Assembly (NCBI GenBank): GCA_024707075.1
Contig: JANQAK010000001.1
Coordinates: forward strand, 1,014,001 to 1,078,000
DNA: 64,000 nucleotides
Direction of reading: 5' to 3'
Source of the DNA: Afipia sp.
GTDB taxonomy: Bacteria > Pseudomonadota > Alphaproteobacteria > Rhizobiales > Xanthobacteraceae
The translations under genes were made by a program, and so were the position numbers. Of the stretch, positions 33,191 to 43,692 are shown one piece after another (position 1 is the stretch's first letter; every line of letters starts with the position of its first letter). The notes below the pieces were generated by a model, which was not told the DNA's origin, made no database searches, and saw only the letters and a program-made list of their open reading frames with translations.

Positions 33191-33478
33191 TCATTCCGCG
33201 GCGGCATGGGTCTGACAGTTTGTCGGGCAAACGCGGGCGCAGGCACCGCAACCGATGCAGGCCCCCTGATCGTTCATCACCATGATCTTTTTCTCGACCT
33301 CGTCGTCCTCGTCGTCATCCAGATCGACGAACAGGCCTTCGTCGGTGAGACCCTTGAGGGTCATCACATCGCGGCCGCAAACCTTGAAGCAACGGCCGCA
33401 CCCAATGCACTTCTTCTCGTCGATTGCGAGCAGATATTCGGGTTTCCAGTCGCGGCCGTCTCGAGTGGCACTGGTCAT
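33191..33478 (-). CDS. fdxB: FdxB, nif-specific 2[4Fe-4S] ferredoxin III
   Basis: 95 aa. CIGCGRCFKVCGRDVMTLKG and a second CIGCGACARVCPTNCQTHAA after an acidic linker (DLDDDEDDEVEKK), the layout of ferredoxin III of nif operons. An electron carrier for FeMo-co assembly or nitrogenase. It is 19 bases downstream of the CCE_0567-type gene. Confidence 0.94.
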   Translation of the reverse strand: MTSATRDGRDWKPEYLLAIDEKKCIGCGRCFKVCGRDVMTLKGLTDEGLFVDLDDDEDDEVEKKIMVMNDQGACIGCGACARVCPTNCQTHAAAE

Positions 33479-33497
33479 GATTGCAAACGCCTCTAAG

Positions 33498-33698
33498 TTA
33501 GGCCGATTCGAGACTCTTCAGGACCGCACGCTTCTCCTCGAGTTGTGAGAAGGCATCATGGGCCTTCTGCGCGACGCTCAGGATCGACTGCCAGTTGATG
33601 GGCAGTTCCTCCGACAGGTCGTGCAGATTCATCTTGGCGTCCATCGCCCTTGCGGACAGTTTCTTGATCTCGGCCTTCAGGGTTTCCAGGTCATTCAT
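33498..33698 (-). CDS. CCE_0567-family metalloprotein
   Basis: 66 aa: two-helix protein MNDLETLKAEIKKLSARAMD, AKMNLHDLSEELPINWQSIL, SVAQKAHDAFSQLEEKRAVL, as in the small nif-linked CCE_0567 (DUF683) family, which binds metal. Placed between the NifX-associated gene and fdxB, as usual. Confidence 0.9.
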   Translation of the reverse strand: MNDLETLKAEIKKLSARAMDAKMNLHDLSEELPINWQSILSVAQKAHDAFSQLEEKRAVLKSLESA

Positions 33699-33706
33699 CG
33701 CTCACC

Positions 33707-34177
33707 TCAGTATTCCGCAACGGCTTTGAATTTCTCGATCATCTCGATGCCGGCGTTGACGTGCTTTTCACCTTCCTCCGCCAGCTTGCCGAGATTATCG
33801 AACCCGAACCGGTGAACGTCACGAAGCTGCTTGTTGACGACAATCAGCCGCCCCCCGATCAGGACCATGCGGCCAAAACCCTCGTGGCTCATCTTCATCA
33901 TCGGCGAGACCATGACACCGGTCGCGCGCTCGATGGACAGAGCCACCGCATTAAAGAACAGCTCAAGCCGCCAGATGGTCTCCGGATCCGGATCGCCGAC
34001 GATCGGCAGCGCGCGGCGGGCCTCCTTGTCCAGGATATAAGGCTCAAGAAGAACGAGATCGCTCTTGCTCTCCCACGCGCCATGGCTGTCCTGGGCGCGC
34101 CAAACCTTGATGAGCTCCTTGATGAAAGGCGCTTCCGCCGCGGGATTTGATTCGATCACTGTAGCGAGGTCGGCCAT
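33707..34177 (-). CDS. NifX-associated nitrogen fixation protein (DUF269)
   Basis: 156 aa DUF269/NifX-associated protein: [83 protein letters not shown] 34177 has GGGAAG about 7 bases upstream. It directly follows nifX; the function is not known. Confidence 0.93.
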   Translation of the reverse strand: MADLATVIESNPAAEAPFIKELIKVWRAQDSHGAWESKSDLVLLEPYILDKEARRALPIVGDPDPETIWRLELFFNAVALSIERATGVMVSPMMKMSHEGFGRMVLIGGRLIVVNKQLRDVHRFGFDNLGKLAEEGEKHVNAGIEMIEKFKAVAEY

Positions 34178-34185
34178 GTTCTTCC

Positions 34186-34581
34186 CTATTCTTCGAAATC
34201 GAGAGTGCGTTCCTGGCTCTTCGACAGCGCTTTGCGCAACCAAGGGGGCGGGGTGCCCTTCAAAACGCCCTCCAGCTTGAGAAGAAGATCCGTGATCTCT
34301 TCCGGCTGGTTCACCTTCATGGGATGGATGTTGCTCGCGACCACCCGCGCCGCGCCCGAGCCGCCAATGGCGGCAACATATAGAATGGCGCAATCCTTGA
34401 TCGCCTCGATCTTGGGCGCGAGCTTGTCCTCGTTGCCGTCTTCCTTGAGATCGCCATCGAACTGAATGGCTTCGAGAAAGCGGTGCCCTTGCGGGCCGAT
34501 TTCATAAATCGCGATGTTCTTCGCCCAACCGAAATGAGCGTCGACGCGCTTCAGGTCCTGGGTCGCGAATGCGATTTTCAT
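34186..34581 (-). CDS. nifX: NifX, FeMo-co precursor binding protein
   Basis: 131 aa. NifX/NafY fold: [60 protein letters not shown] and [20 protein letters not shown]. It carries NifB-co or VK-cluster between NifB and NifEN. ATG 34581 has AGGAAG 8 bases upstream. Confidence 0.95.
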   Translation of the reverse strand: MKIAFATQDLKRVDAHFGWAKNIAIYEIGPQGHRFLEAIQFDGDLKEDGNEDKLAPKIEAIKDCAILYVAAIGGSGAARVVASNIHPMKVNQPEEITDLLLKLEGVLKGTPPPWLRKALSKSQERTLDFEE

Positions 34582-34606
34582 GGAAGTATCTTCCTTTCTT
34601 GCCGCG

Positions 34607-35995
34607 TCAATGCATCGTCGCCGCGTCGGCTGTGTCGGGCGCATCTGCTTCACCGGCCCGCCATGTGTCGGGGGTCGGTTCGTGGTTGTCCTCGTGGTCC
34701 GCGATTAGGAGATTGCTGATGCTGAAGATCAGCTCCCGCGTCCCTCGATAGCCAACCGAGAGCTGGTGTCCCGCGCCGAGCCGATCGAACATCGGAAAGC
34801 CCGCGCGATGGAATGGAATCTTCAGGCGCTCCGCCGCCTGGCGGCCGTGCGAATGCGTGATGAGCAGATCGCAATCCCTGGCCTTTGCAAGGTTCTCGAG
34901 ATCTTCCAGATCGCCGATCAGCACGTCATCGGTCAGGACACGCTCCAGCACGGGAGACTGGGTCGTCGTCACCGCCGCCATCACCTTCGCGCCCATCTCG
35001 TGCAGCATGCTCGAAAGATCAAACAGGAGATCCGGCTCGGCACCGATCGCAAGTTTGCGGCCGCCGATATGAAAATGCGTATCCAGCATCGCATCGGCCA
35101 ACTGGCCGCGCTGGCGCCGGTATTTCAGCGGCACCGGCCGTCCGCTGATCTCGCTCAGGAACGATATAAATTCGTCATTGGGGGCGAGGCCGCACAGGCG
35201 CTCAAACAGCCGGTACGGAACACCTGCCTTTTTTTCCAGCGCCTCCGCGGCGCGGCGCATCTGCGCGCCGATGACAATGGTCCAGGCGGCCTGTCCCATC
35301 GCCGCGACCTCGTCCACGCTGATACCGCCGATCGTGGTCGGCACGAACTCATCGGGGATGTGTCCATCGAGCGACCCGGCAAGATCGGGGAGGAACGATG
35401 GTTCAAGTCCGAAATCTTCCAGGATGGTCCGCAGTTCGTCGAGATCGCCGGGGGTGAGGTGACATCCGGGAAGGATATTGACCCGCGCGGGATCGCGGCG
35501 GGCAGCATTCTTCGGCGTCTCGACCAGCACCTCGACCATGCGTGCGACAGTCTTCTCCCAGCCGTCCTGGAAGGCATCCTTGAAGTCAGGTGTCGACACA
35601 TAAACCATCGGGAAATTCGCGAGCTGTGCGTGCTTTTCCCTGATCAGCTTGAGATAGCCCTCGACATCGTCGCCCTTGGTTTCGGTGACACCGGTCGAGC
35701 AGATGCCGATGATTTCCGGCTTGGTCCGGTTATGGATATTGAGAATCGCCTGCTCTACATTTTCATAACCGCCGAGCACCGTCGCGACTTCGCTCATCGC
35801 CGTGGTCTGGAGCGGCACCGCTTCCTTGAAGTGGCGCACGAAAAGCGTCAGCCCAAAAGACGTGCATCCCTGCGAGCCGTGCAGGAGTGGCATCGATCCC
35901 CGCAATCCCATGAAGGCGAATGCGCCACCGATCGGCTGGCTCATTTTCAGAGGGTTGATGGCGCAGGCTTTCTTCCCGATCGTGACTGTCGCCAT
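34607..35995 (-). CDS. nifN: NifN, FeMo-co scaffold beta subunit
   Basis: 462 aa. ACAINPLKMSQPIGGAFAFM, GLRGSMPLLHGSQGCTSFGL, CSTGVTETKGDDVEGYLKLI, NILPGCHLTPGDLDELRTIL. With NifE it hosts FeMo-co maturation. It starts 10 bases after nifE. Confidence 0.97.
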   Translation of the reverse strand: MATVTIGKKACAINPLKMSQPIGGAFAFMGLRGSMPLLHGSQGCTSFGLTLFVRHFKEAVPLQTTAMSEVATVLGGYENVEQAILNIHNRTKPEIIGICSTGVTETKGDDVEGYLKLIREKHAQLANFPMVYVSTPDFKDAFQDGWEKTVARMVEVLVETPKNAARRDPARVNILPGCHLTPGDLDELRTILEDFGLEPSFLPDLAGSLDGHIPDEFVPTTIGGISVDEVAAMGQAAWTIVIGAQMRRAAEALEKKAGVPYRLFERLCGLAPNDEFISFLSEISGRPVPLKYRRQRGQLADAMLDTHFHIGGRKLAIGAEPDLLFDLSSMLHEMGAKVMAAVTTTQSPVLERVLTDDVLIGDLEDLENLAKARDCDLLITHSHGRQAAERLKIPFHRAGFPMFDRLGAGHQLSVGYRGTRELIFSISNLLIADHEDNHEPTPDTWRAGEADAPDTADAATMH

Positions 35996-36004
35996 GACGC
36001 GGCC

Positions 36005-37690
36005 CTACTCCGCCGCCTGGAGTTGAAGAACCGGCGCCGGACCCACCGCTGCCCGTGTCGCCAGAATCTCTTCAAGCCGTATGGCGCATCCGCCGCAACC
36101 GCCCGATGCATTCGTGCTCTGCTTGATGCCCTCGACGGTCGTCAGTGCATTCGCGCGGATCGCATCCTCGATGGTTCCGAGATCCACCGCTTTGCAATGA
36201 CAGATCTTCTTTGCGCGGCGGGCCTTCTCAGCCGCCACCGGATCCGCCGCCAGCAAAGCGGCTTCGGCATCCATTTGCGCGATCGCCTTGGCCTGCCAGT
36301 TCTTCGCGGAATTCTCCCAGGGAGCCGGCTGGCGGAGCTGCTCCCATACCGGATTGAAAAGAGCCTTGTCGATTTCCTCGACGAGTTTCACCATGCCGAC
36401 ATAGCCCATATAGGCGTGGCTGCGCTCCTGATTGATGTCGAGCCAAGGCATCGCCGCCTTCAGGGCGACGAATTGCGACTTGCCGCCGGAGAGCATGATG
36501 TCGGCCTTCGCGTCTTTCAGCATCTTGTACATTTCGCGCGGCGTCATATCGTCGATCATGTGGGCATCCTGGCCCATCAACTCCTTGATGCGCTCCTTGT
36601 CTTCCTTGGTGGACTTCTTCACGCTGGTTCCGACCAGTTCGAGACCGGCTTCCTGAAGAGCTGCAACGACCGACCACGACTTGACGCCGCCGGTAATGAG
36701 CAGAACCTTCTTGCCCTTGAAACGCGGCTTGTAAGGTTCGATCGCGGCCCACGCCCGCGCCTCTTCGCGCGCGATCACCGCCTCGGTCCTGGCCATGAGT
36801 TCGTCAGGAGCCCCGCGCTCGATCAGAAGCCGCGCGATTTCCCGCAGCGAATCGCTGGAATCCTCGATGCCGTAAAACGACCCTTCGAAAAACGGGATGC
36901 CGTAGCGCTCTTCCATCTTGCGCGCCACGTTGATCATGGCCTTCGAACACACCATCATCGCCGCGCGGGCGCGATGCGAATACGCCACCTCGCGATATTT
37001 CCCGTCGCCCGAAATGCATGAGAAAATGCGAATGCCGAGTTCGTCGAGCAGCGGCTTCACCTGCCACAATTCACCCGAGAGATTGTATTCCCCGATAATG
37101 TTGAGGTCGTAAGGCGTGGTGTAATCCGGCTCTTCCGTTCCGATCACATGCTCAAGCAGTGCTTCGCCCGCGAGCTTGTTGCCGAGATTCTTGGGGCCAA
37201 CGAAACCGGGAGAGTTGACCGGAATGACGGGCTTGCCGAATTTCGCCGACGCTGCCTTGCAGACGGCATTGATATCGTCGCCGATCATGGCGGGAACGCA
37301 GGTCTGATAGACAAAAACCGCCGGCGGATTGTACTTCTCGATGATTTCCTTGACCGCCTTGTACAAGCGCTTCTCGCCGCCGAACACGACATCGGTCTCA
37401 TTGATGTCGGTGGTGAAGCCGGTGCGCCAGATATTCGATCCGGAGGATTTGGCTCCGCGATTGTCCCAGGAATTGCCTTCGCAGGCGATCGGCCCATGGA
37501 CGAGGTGAGCAACGTCGGTCAGCGGCTGAAGCGCGATCTTGGCGCCGTCAAAGGCGCAGCCGCCCGCCGCACCGCCCGGCTGAAGCTGCTTGGTGCAGCC
37601 CTTCTTGCGTTCGGCTTCCGATTTGTTCGCATTCTTGCCGCAGCCCGGCTCGTTGAAAACATCCTGAATGGTGGCCGACAGCGAGCTCAT
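36005..37690 (-). CDS. nifE: NifE, FeMo-co scaffold alpha subunit with C-terminal BFD-like [2Fe-2S] domain
   Basis: 561 aa. NifE core: EPGCGKNANKSEAERKKGC, GCAFDGAKIALQPLTDVAHL, HGPIACEGNSWDNRGAKSSG, TDINETDVVFGGEKRLYKAV. After about residue 490 the C-terminus has ARRAKKICHCKAVDLGTIED with CHC and SGGCGGCAIRLEEIL with C-x2-C, i.e. a bacterioferritin-associated-ferredoxin-like cluster module. The extension makes the protein longer than the ~475 aa of Azotobacter NifE. Confidence 0.97.
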   Translation of the reverse strand: MSSLSATIQDVFNEPGCGKNANKSEAERKKGCTKQLQPGGAAGGCAFDGAKIALQPLTDVAHLVHGPIACEGNSWDNRGAKSSGSNIWRTGFTTDINETDVVFGGEKRLYKAVKEIIEKYNPPAVFVYQTCVPAMIGDDINAVCKAASAKFGKPVIPVNSPGFVGPKNLGNKLAGEALLEHVIGTEEPDYTTPYDLNIIGEYNLSGELWQVKPLLDELGIRIFSCISGDGKYREVAYSHRARAAMMVCSKAMINVARKMEERYGIPFFEGSFYGIEDSSDSLREIARLLIERGAPDELMARTEAVIAREEARAWAAIEPYKPRFKGKKVLLITGGVKSWSVVAALQEAGLELVGTSVKKSTKEDKERIKELMGQDAHMIDDMTPREMYKMLKDAKADIMLSGGKSQFVALKAAMPWLDINQERSHAYMGYVGMVKLVEEIDKALFNPVWEQLRQPAPWENSAKNWQAKAIAQMDAEAALLAADPVAAEKARRAKKICHCKAVDLGTIEDAIRANALTTVEGIKQSTNASGGCGGCAIRLEEILATRAAVGPAPVLQLQAAE

Positions 37691-37755
37691 GCGTCTCTCC
37701 TACGGAACGGGGTGGCCGGGCATACGAAACGAATTCTTCTCTGGTCAATCGCCCT

Positions 37756-37792
37756 ACCGCCGCTCCTGGCAACCCTGGTCTGGAGCGGCGGT
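37756..37792 (-). terminator. Stem-loop between nifK and nifE
   Basis: An 11-bp stem (37756-37766 pairs with 37782-37792; loop of 15 bases) in the gap between nifK and nifE. No T-run follows, so it looks like an mRNA processing or stability element. Confidence 0.6.
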
Positions 37793-37814
37793 AACGCAGT
37801 TATCAAGCGTGACC

Positions 37815-39374
37815 TCAGCGAATAATGTCGAAGCTGAAGTCGGTCTTTGCCGGAACGTTGGTGTTCTTGTCGATCTCGTCGAAGATCTTGTCGAGAATCT
37901 TGATCAGAACATTCATGCTGCCCTGATAGCCCCAGACCGGATAACGATGATGGTGATGGCGATCGAAGATCGGGAAGCCGATCCGGATCAGCGGCGTGCC
38001 GGTGTCGCGCTCCAGATACTTGCCGTAGGTGTTGCCGATCAGGAAATCCACCGGTTCGGTGAACAGCAACGAGCGCATATGCCAGAGATCCTTGCCGGGA
38101 TAGACGTGGCAGTTCTGACCGAACGGCGAGCTGTCGAACACGGCCTGAACCTGTTCCGCCCAAGCCTTGTTGCCGTTTGTCGCCAGCACATGCGTGGGTT
38201 CGGCGCCGAGTTCGAGAAGGAACGCCGCCAGACCGAGGCAGAGGTCGGGATCGCCGTAGATCGCGAATTTCTTGCCGTGGATATGCGCGCTGGAGTCCGC
38301 CATCGCATCGACCAGGCGACCACGCTCGACGGACAGAGCTTCCGGGATCTCCTTGCCGCTGATCCGCGAGAGCGCCATGATGAACTCATCGGTCGCCGAA
38401 ACTCCGACCGGATGATTGAAAGCCACCACTTCCTGACCATGTCCGGCAATGAACGGCAGCGTCTTTTCCGTCGAATATTGCTGCATGGAGATCGTTGCCT
38501 TGGCGTGGATCGCGTTCGCCGCGTCCTCCAGGGTCGTGCCGCCGTCGTACATGCGGAACTCGCCGTCCGTCGGCGTGTCGAACACGTCGCTGTTGTCGGC
38601 AAGGATGGTGTATTCAATGCCCATCAGATTGAAGATGCGCTTGATCTCACGGGTATTGCCGACGGTATAGCCATCGAAGCCGCCGATGAAGTTGATCTTC
38701 TCGTTTGGCTGACGCTCCAGCTTGGGCGCCGTTCCGGCCTTGCCATCCCAGAAGTGCTCGATAATGCCCTTCAATGCATTATCGTATCCGGTGACATGGC
38801 TGCCGACGAAGGCGGGTGTATGCGCGAACGGGACGTCGTATGCTTCAGGCACTGAACCCTTCTCCTTCGCCGTTTTGATGAACGCATTGAGGTCGTCACC
38901 GATCACTTCCGCCATGCAGGTCGTGGAAACGGCGATCATCTTCGGCTTGTACATCGCATGGGTGTTGGCGAGGCCGTCGATCATATTGTTGAGACCGCCG
39001 AACACCGCAGCGTCCTCCGTCATTGATGACGAAACGCAGGAACTCGGTTCCTTGAAATGCCGCGACAAATGGCTGCGATAATACGCAACACAACCCTGCG
39101 ACCCGTGAACGAAAGGAATGGTTCCCTCGAAGCCCACGGCGGCGAAGACCGCACCCAGAGGCTGGCAGGCCTTCGCCGGGTTCACCGTCAGCGCCTCGCG
39201 CGCGAAATTCTTCTCGCGGTATTCCGGCGTCTTGGCCCATTCGCGGATGCGTTCGACTTCAGCGGGATCGCGGGGATTCTCGAACAGCTTCTTTTTGTTC
39301 GCCAGCATCTGCTGGTATTCCGGGCCGCGGAAGAGCTCGAAGTGATCGAGCACGTGTTCTGCATTCTGCGTCAT
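37815..39374 (-). CDS. nifK: NifK, MoFe protein beta subunit
   Basis: 519 aa. P-cluster Cys in [40 protein letters not shown] and [20 protein letters not shown] are present; C-terminal [20 protein letters not shown]. It pairs with NifD to form dinitrogenase. In the operon nifH2-D-K-E-N-X. Confidence 0.98.
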   Translation of the reverse strand: MTQNAEHVLDHFELFRGPEYQQMLANKKKLFENPRDPAEVERIREWAKTPEYREKNFAREALTVNPAKACQPLGAVFAAVGFEGTIPFVHGSQGCVAYYRSHLSRHFKEPSSCVSSSMTEDAAVFGGLNNMIDGLANTHAMYKPKMIAVSTTCMAEVIGDDLNAFIKTAKEKGSVPEAYDVPFAHTPAFVGSHVTGYDNALKGIIEHFWDGKAGTAPKLERQPNEKINFIGGFDGYTVGNTREIKRIFNLMGIEYTILADNSDVFDTPTDGEFRMYDGGTTLEDAANAIHAKATISMQQYSTEKTLPFIAGHGQEVVAFNHPVGVSATDEFIMALSRISGKEIPEALSVERGRLVDAMADSSAHIHGKKFAIYGDPDLCLGLAAFLLELGAEPTHVLATNGNKAWAEQVQAVFDSSPFGQNCHVYPGKDLWHMRSLLFTEPVDFLIGNTYGKYLERDTGTPLIRIGFPIFDRHHHHRYPVWGYQGSMNVLIKILDKIFDEIDKNTNVPAKTDFSFDIIR

Positions 39375-39412
39375 GGTGACACCCTTTTCAAAAATCGTAT
39401 GTAATCGTGAGG

Positions 39413-39442
39413 CCCTGGCTCCTCCCCTCGGAGGAGCTAGGG
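39413..39442 (-). terminator. Stem-loop between nifD and nifK
   Basis: A 13-bp stem with one G-U pair (39413-39425 with 39430-39442, loop CCTC) in the nifD-nifK gap. There is no T-run on the minus strand side. Confidence 0.6.
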
Positions 39443-39450
39443 AGCGCAGT

Positions 39451-40953
39451 TTATTCCGCGGCTATCAGTGTTGCCTTCGGCGCCGCCTTCCATGGCGCCT
39501 TGGTTTTTTTCCAGATCGGCGAATTGATGGCCATGTCCATGTCGCGAGCAAAGATCGCGAAACCGTCATAGCCATGATAGGGGCCGGAGTAGTCCCAGGA
39601 GTGCATCTGCCGGAACGGCACGCCCATTTTCTGGAAGACGTACTTCTCCTTGATGCCGGAGCCGACCAGATCGGGCTGGACCTTCTCGACGAACTTCTCG
39701 AACTCGTATCCCGTCACGTCGTCATAGATCAGCGTGCCGTCCTTGACGTAGTGCTGGGCCGTTCTCTGATAGTCGTCGTTATGGCCGAACTCGTAGCCGG
39801 TGCCGACCACCTCCATTCCGAGATCTTCATAGGCGCCGATCACGTGGCGCGGACGAAGACCGCCGACGAACAGCATCACGGTCTTGCCTTCCAGACGCGG
39901 CCGATATTTTGCGATGACCGCGTCCATCAGAGGCTGGTACTTCGCGATGACGCGCTCGGCGCCTTCCTTGATCTTGTCGTCGAAGAAGCTCGCGATCTTG
40001 CGGAGCGACTCGGCGATCTTGCTCGGCCCGAAGAAGTTGTACTCGCACCACGGAATACCGTACTTCTCTTCCATGTGACGCGAGATGTAGTTCATCGAGC
40101 GATAGCAGTGCAGAACGTTGAGCTTCGCCTTCGGCGTCGCTTCCAGCTCGGCGAGGCTGCCGTCACCCGACCACTGGGCGATCACCCGAAGTCCCATTTC
40201 CTCAAGCAGAATGCGGGACGACCATGCGTCGCCGCCGATGTTGTAGTCGCCGATGATCGCCACATCGTAAGGCGACTGCTCGAACCGAGCCGGCGCATCC
40301 GGTGAAATCTTGTCGAACACCCAATCGCGGATCGAGTCGTTTGCGATGTGATGGCCGAGGGACTGCGACACGCCACGGAAGCCTTCGCAGCGAACAGGAA
40401 CGATGGTCTTGCCATCATATTCCTTCGACTTCTGCTTGGAGACCGCCTCGATGTCGTCGCCGATCAAACCGATCGGGCATTCCGACTGAACCGAGATGCC
40501 GTTGTTGAGCGGGAACAGCTCCTGGATTTCGTCCATGATCTTGGCGAGCTTCTTGTCGCCGCCGAAGACGATGTCCTTCTCCTGGAAATCGGAGGTGAAT
40601 TGCATGGTCACGAAGGTGTCGATGCCCGTCGTGCCGATGTAATAGTTACGCCGGGCCGCCCAGGAGTACTGGCCGCAACCCACCGGACCATGACTGATGT
40701 GGATCATGTCCTTGATCGGACCCCACACCACGCCCTTCGAGCCGGCATAGGCGCAACCACGGATCGTCATCACGCCCGGAACCGACTTGAGGTTCGACTT
40801 GACGCCGCAATCGGACTTTCCGGCTTCATGCACGTTCAAGTGCTTGGCGCGGCGCTTCGCGGTCTTTTCCGGATAGACCTTCAAGACTTCTTCGATCAGT
40901 TCCTTGTTGCGAGCCTTGATCTCCGCAACGCTCTGCGTTTTCGCTAAACTCAT
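39451..40953 (-). CDS. nifD: NifD, MoFe protein alpha subunit
   Basis: 500 aa. P-cluster and FeMo-co residues: [80 protein letters not shown] and the homocitrate/FeMo-co His in [17 protein letters not shown]. The start [16 protein letters not shown] is normal. Confidence 0.98.
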   Translation of the reverse strand: MSLAKTQSVAEIKARNKELIEEVLKVYPEKTAKRRAKHLNVHEAGKSDCGVKSNLKSVPGVMTIRGCAYAGSKGVVWGPIKDMIHISHGPVGCGQYSWAARRNYYIGTTGIDTFVTMQFTSDFQEKDIVFGGDKKLAKIMDEIQELFPLNNGISVQSECPIGLIGDDIEAVSKQKSKEYDGKTIVPVRCEGFRGVSQSLGHHIANDSIRDWVFDKISPDAPARFEQSPYDVAIIGDYNIGGDAWSSRILLEEMGLRVIAQWSGDGSLAELEATPKAKLNVLHCYRSMNYISRHMEEKYGIPWCEYNFFGPSKIAESLRKIASFFDDKIKEGAERVIAKYQPLMDAVIAKYRPRLEGKTVMLFVGGLRPRHVIGAYEDLGMEVVGTGYEFGHNDDYQRTAQHYVKDGTLIYDDVTGYEFEKFVEKVQPDLVGSGIKEKYVFQKMGVPFRQMHSWDYSGPYHGYDGFAIFARDMDMAINSPIWKKTKAPWKAAPKATLIAAE

Positions 40954-40990
40954 TTTGATTTTCCTCGCTATCCCATTTGCGGTGGCGGAG

Positions 40991-41016
40991 CCCGGCCCCT
41001 CGTGCGAGGGGCCGGG
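40991..41016 (-). terminator. Stem-loop between nifH2 and nifD
   Basis: A perfect 12-bp G+C-rich stem (40991-41002 with 41005-41016) directly between the two coding regions, followed by no T-run on the minus strand. As in other nifHDK operons it may protect the upstream nifH mRNA. Confidence 0.65.
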
Positions 41017-41036
41017 GCCTTATCGAATGAAAAGTG

Positions 41037-42021
<985 letters not shown>

Positions 42022-42090
42022 TTACGGACTTTGCTCTTCCGCTTTCGAGGGCATGCAGCCAGCAACCATCGCCTTGCACAGACTAGGTTT

Positions 42091-42105
42091 GCAACGACTG
42101 TGCCA
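42091..42105 (-). promoter_or_regulatory. Sigma-54 promoter of nifH2-DKENX
   Basis: The minus strand reads TGGCACAGTCGTTGC, a perfect TGGCAC-N5-TTGC, about 148 bases upstream of the nifH2 start, matching the leader length at nifH1. Confidence 0.92.
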
Positions 42106-42173
42106 GTGCGCGCGGCCGACGGAATTTCCATTGATTCTAAAGAGATAGCTAAATCGGACGGACGTGAGGCGCT

Positions 42174-42239
42174 TGTTGCAAACCCGACATCGCTGCATGT
42201 CACCCGACGTCCGGGTGTGGCGCTGTCTTAAACAAAACA
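42174..42239. promoter_or_regulatory. Two NifA activator sites between nifH2 and receiver-like gene 2
   Basis: TGTTGCAAACCCGACA (42174-42189) and TGTCTTAAACAAAACA (42224-42239) fit TGT-N10-ACA, 50 bases apart, between the divergent promoters 42091-42105 and 42310-42326. The arrangement mirrors the nifH1 region. Confidence 0.85.
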
Positions 42240-42309
42240 ACCTGACGACCCGTGGACCATCCATCGACTCTTGCGGGGAGCAAGCCGCAGCAATGACGGC
42301 GGCTCTTCG

Positions 42310-42326
42310 CGGTACGGTGTTTGCTT
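42310..42326 (+). promoter_or_regulatory. Sigma-54-like promoter of receiver-like gene 2
   Basis: CGGTACGGTGTTTGCTT: CGG at -24, TTGCTT at -12, 10-base spacing, 31 bases before the ATG at 42357. Confidence 0.6.
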
Positions 42327-42356
42327 GATGGAGCGGAGCAGACCAACGAGGACGAC

Positions 42357-42776
42357 ATGCGCATCCATCTCGAACCCTCCCGCCCGGAAGAGAGCCATCG
42401 GATTTTCGTGGTTGAAGGCGACGAGGTTATCCGATCGGCCCTTCAGTTCATTCTGGATGACCACAATGAGACCTACGCGTTCAGAAACCTCGATCTGGCA
42501 TTCGCCAAAGCCGTGGACGTGAGGCCAAATATAGTTCTGGTCGGGATCGGCTTTCTGATGGGCAATGGCGAGCAGGTTCTGGCCGAGATCGGCGCCCGGC
42601 TGCCGGATGCGAAAATCCTGATCGTGGCAAATTCCGTCAGGGATCCGCTTGCACTGACGAGCCTGACATGGGGAGCTCACGATGTGCTCGGCAAGCCGAT
42701 CACCTTTGATTCTGTTTACCACAAGGTCGACGCCCTGCTTCAACGAAGCACAATGTCCCTGGTCTCGCTTGGGTAG
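42357..42776 (+). CDS. Receiver-domain-like protein 2 (no phosphoacceptor Asp)
   Basis: 139 aa. Same layout as receiver-like protein 1: IFVVEGDEVIRSALQFILDD, NIVLVGIGFLMGNGEQVL with Gly where a receiver has its phosphorylated Asp, and GAHDVLGKPITFDSVYHKV with the KP pair, so the fold is kept but phosphotransfer is not possible. GAGG is about 6 bases before ATG 42357. No output domain. It is divergent from nifH2 and shares its NifA sites. No function known. Confidence 0.8.
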   Translation: MRIHLEPSRPEESHRIFVVEGDEVIRSALQFILDDHNETYAFRNLDLAFAKAVDVRPNIVLVGIGFLMGNGEQVLAEIGARLPDAKILIVANSVRDPLALTSLTWGAHDVLGKPITFDSVYHKVDALLQRSTMSLVSLG

Positions 42777-42865
42777 CTGTCACATGCGGCGGCCAAGGAC
42801 CTGCGAAACGACGACCAGCAATGTCGGCACCAAAACAGCGACAGCAAACAGGATTACAATCGGCA

Positions 42866-43318
42866 ATGGACTCCTTACCCTCGACAGACATTCCGACAAT
42901 CGATGACATTATCGATAACTTCTCGTTGCTGGACGAATGGGACGACCGATATCGCTATGTGATCGAACTCGGCCGCAGCATGAATCCGCTGTCCGAGGGC
43001 CAACGCACCGAGGCGAACAAGGTCCAGGGCTGCGCCAGTCAGGTCTGGCTCGCAACAATGGCGAGCTTCGAGAACAATCAGCCTGTGCTCGCTTTCCGTG
43101 GCGACAGCGACGCCCACATTGTTCGAGGCCTTGTCGCCATTCTGCTCTCGGCTGTCTCCGGCAAGCAGGCCAGCGAGATTCTGGCCGCAGACCCGATCGC
43201 ACTGTTCGATCGCCTCGGTCTGCGCGAACATCTTACACCGCAACGTTCAAACGGATTCCGCTCCATGGTCGAACGCATTCGAACCGACGCCCGGAAGGCG
43301 TTGGCGAACAATCCGTGA
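42866..43318 (+). CDS. sufE: SufE, cysteine desulfurase partner
   Basis: About 150 aa from ATG 42866; an upstream ATG at 42821 would add 15 residues, and neither has a strong ribosome site. Contains IIDNFSLLDEWDDRYRYVI, RTEANKVQGCASQVWLATMA with the active Cys, and LSAVSGKQASEILAADPIAL. SufE accepts sulfur from SufS and passes it to SufBCD. It is convergent to the sufS unit. Confidence 0.92.
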   Translation: MDSLPSTDIPTIDDIIDNFSLLDEWDDRYRYVIELGRSMNPLSEGQRTEANKVQGCASQVWLATMASFENNQPVLAFRGDSDAHIVRGLVAILLSAVSGKQASEILAADPIALFDRLGLREHLTPQRSNGFRSMVERIRTDARKALANNP

Positions 43319-43342
43319 AGCTGCCAATTTCAGGCGATTAGA

Positions 43343-43692
43343 TTAATAGAGCGGCCGGCCGCTCCAGAGCTCCGGGGCGCCTGTCATTTCCGGGCCGCGC
43401 ATGATGACCACAGCCGCACAGTCGACAAAATCGACCGTGTAGTAGACCTCCCCAGGAAGCTCCATCGTTCGCGAATGATCCCAGCATCTCCAGCATGCAC
43501 CAGGGTCTCGCCAATATCCTTGTGAGGATAGATTCCGTCATTCTTGACCTGGGTCAGCGAGCGCACCGCATCACCCGACTTGAACTCACGCCGGCATGGA
43601 AGGCCTGCGCCCCGTGCGATGTGCCGCCGCCGTGCGTCATGGGCGACACGGGCGATCGTTACAGGCCTTGCGCCGGCGGTCTGGTAGCTCAT
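43343..43692 (-). pseudogene. NifZ-like protein, copy 3, frameshifted
   Basis: REFKSGDAVRSLTQVKNDGI, YPHKDIGETLVHAGDAGIIR match the NifZ domain; after the frame break the remainder reads EVYYTVDFVDCAAVVIMRG. The 350 nt are one base short; the likely site is the G-run at about 43449-43452. The N-terminus (before REFKSG) is longer than usual. It overlaps the sufS start by 4 bases (ATGA). Confidence 0.7.

Noticed and set aside
34766-37021. Very long plus-strand open frame opposite nifN and nifE
   Set aside because: Antisense shadow caused by codon bias; the opposite strand codes unmistakable NifN and NifE.
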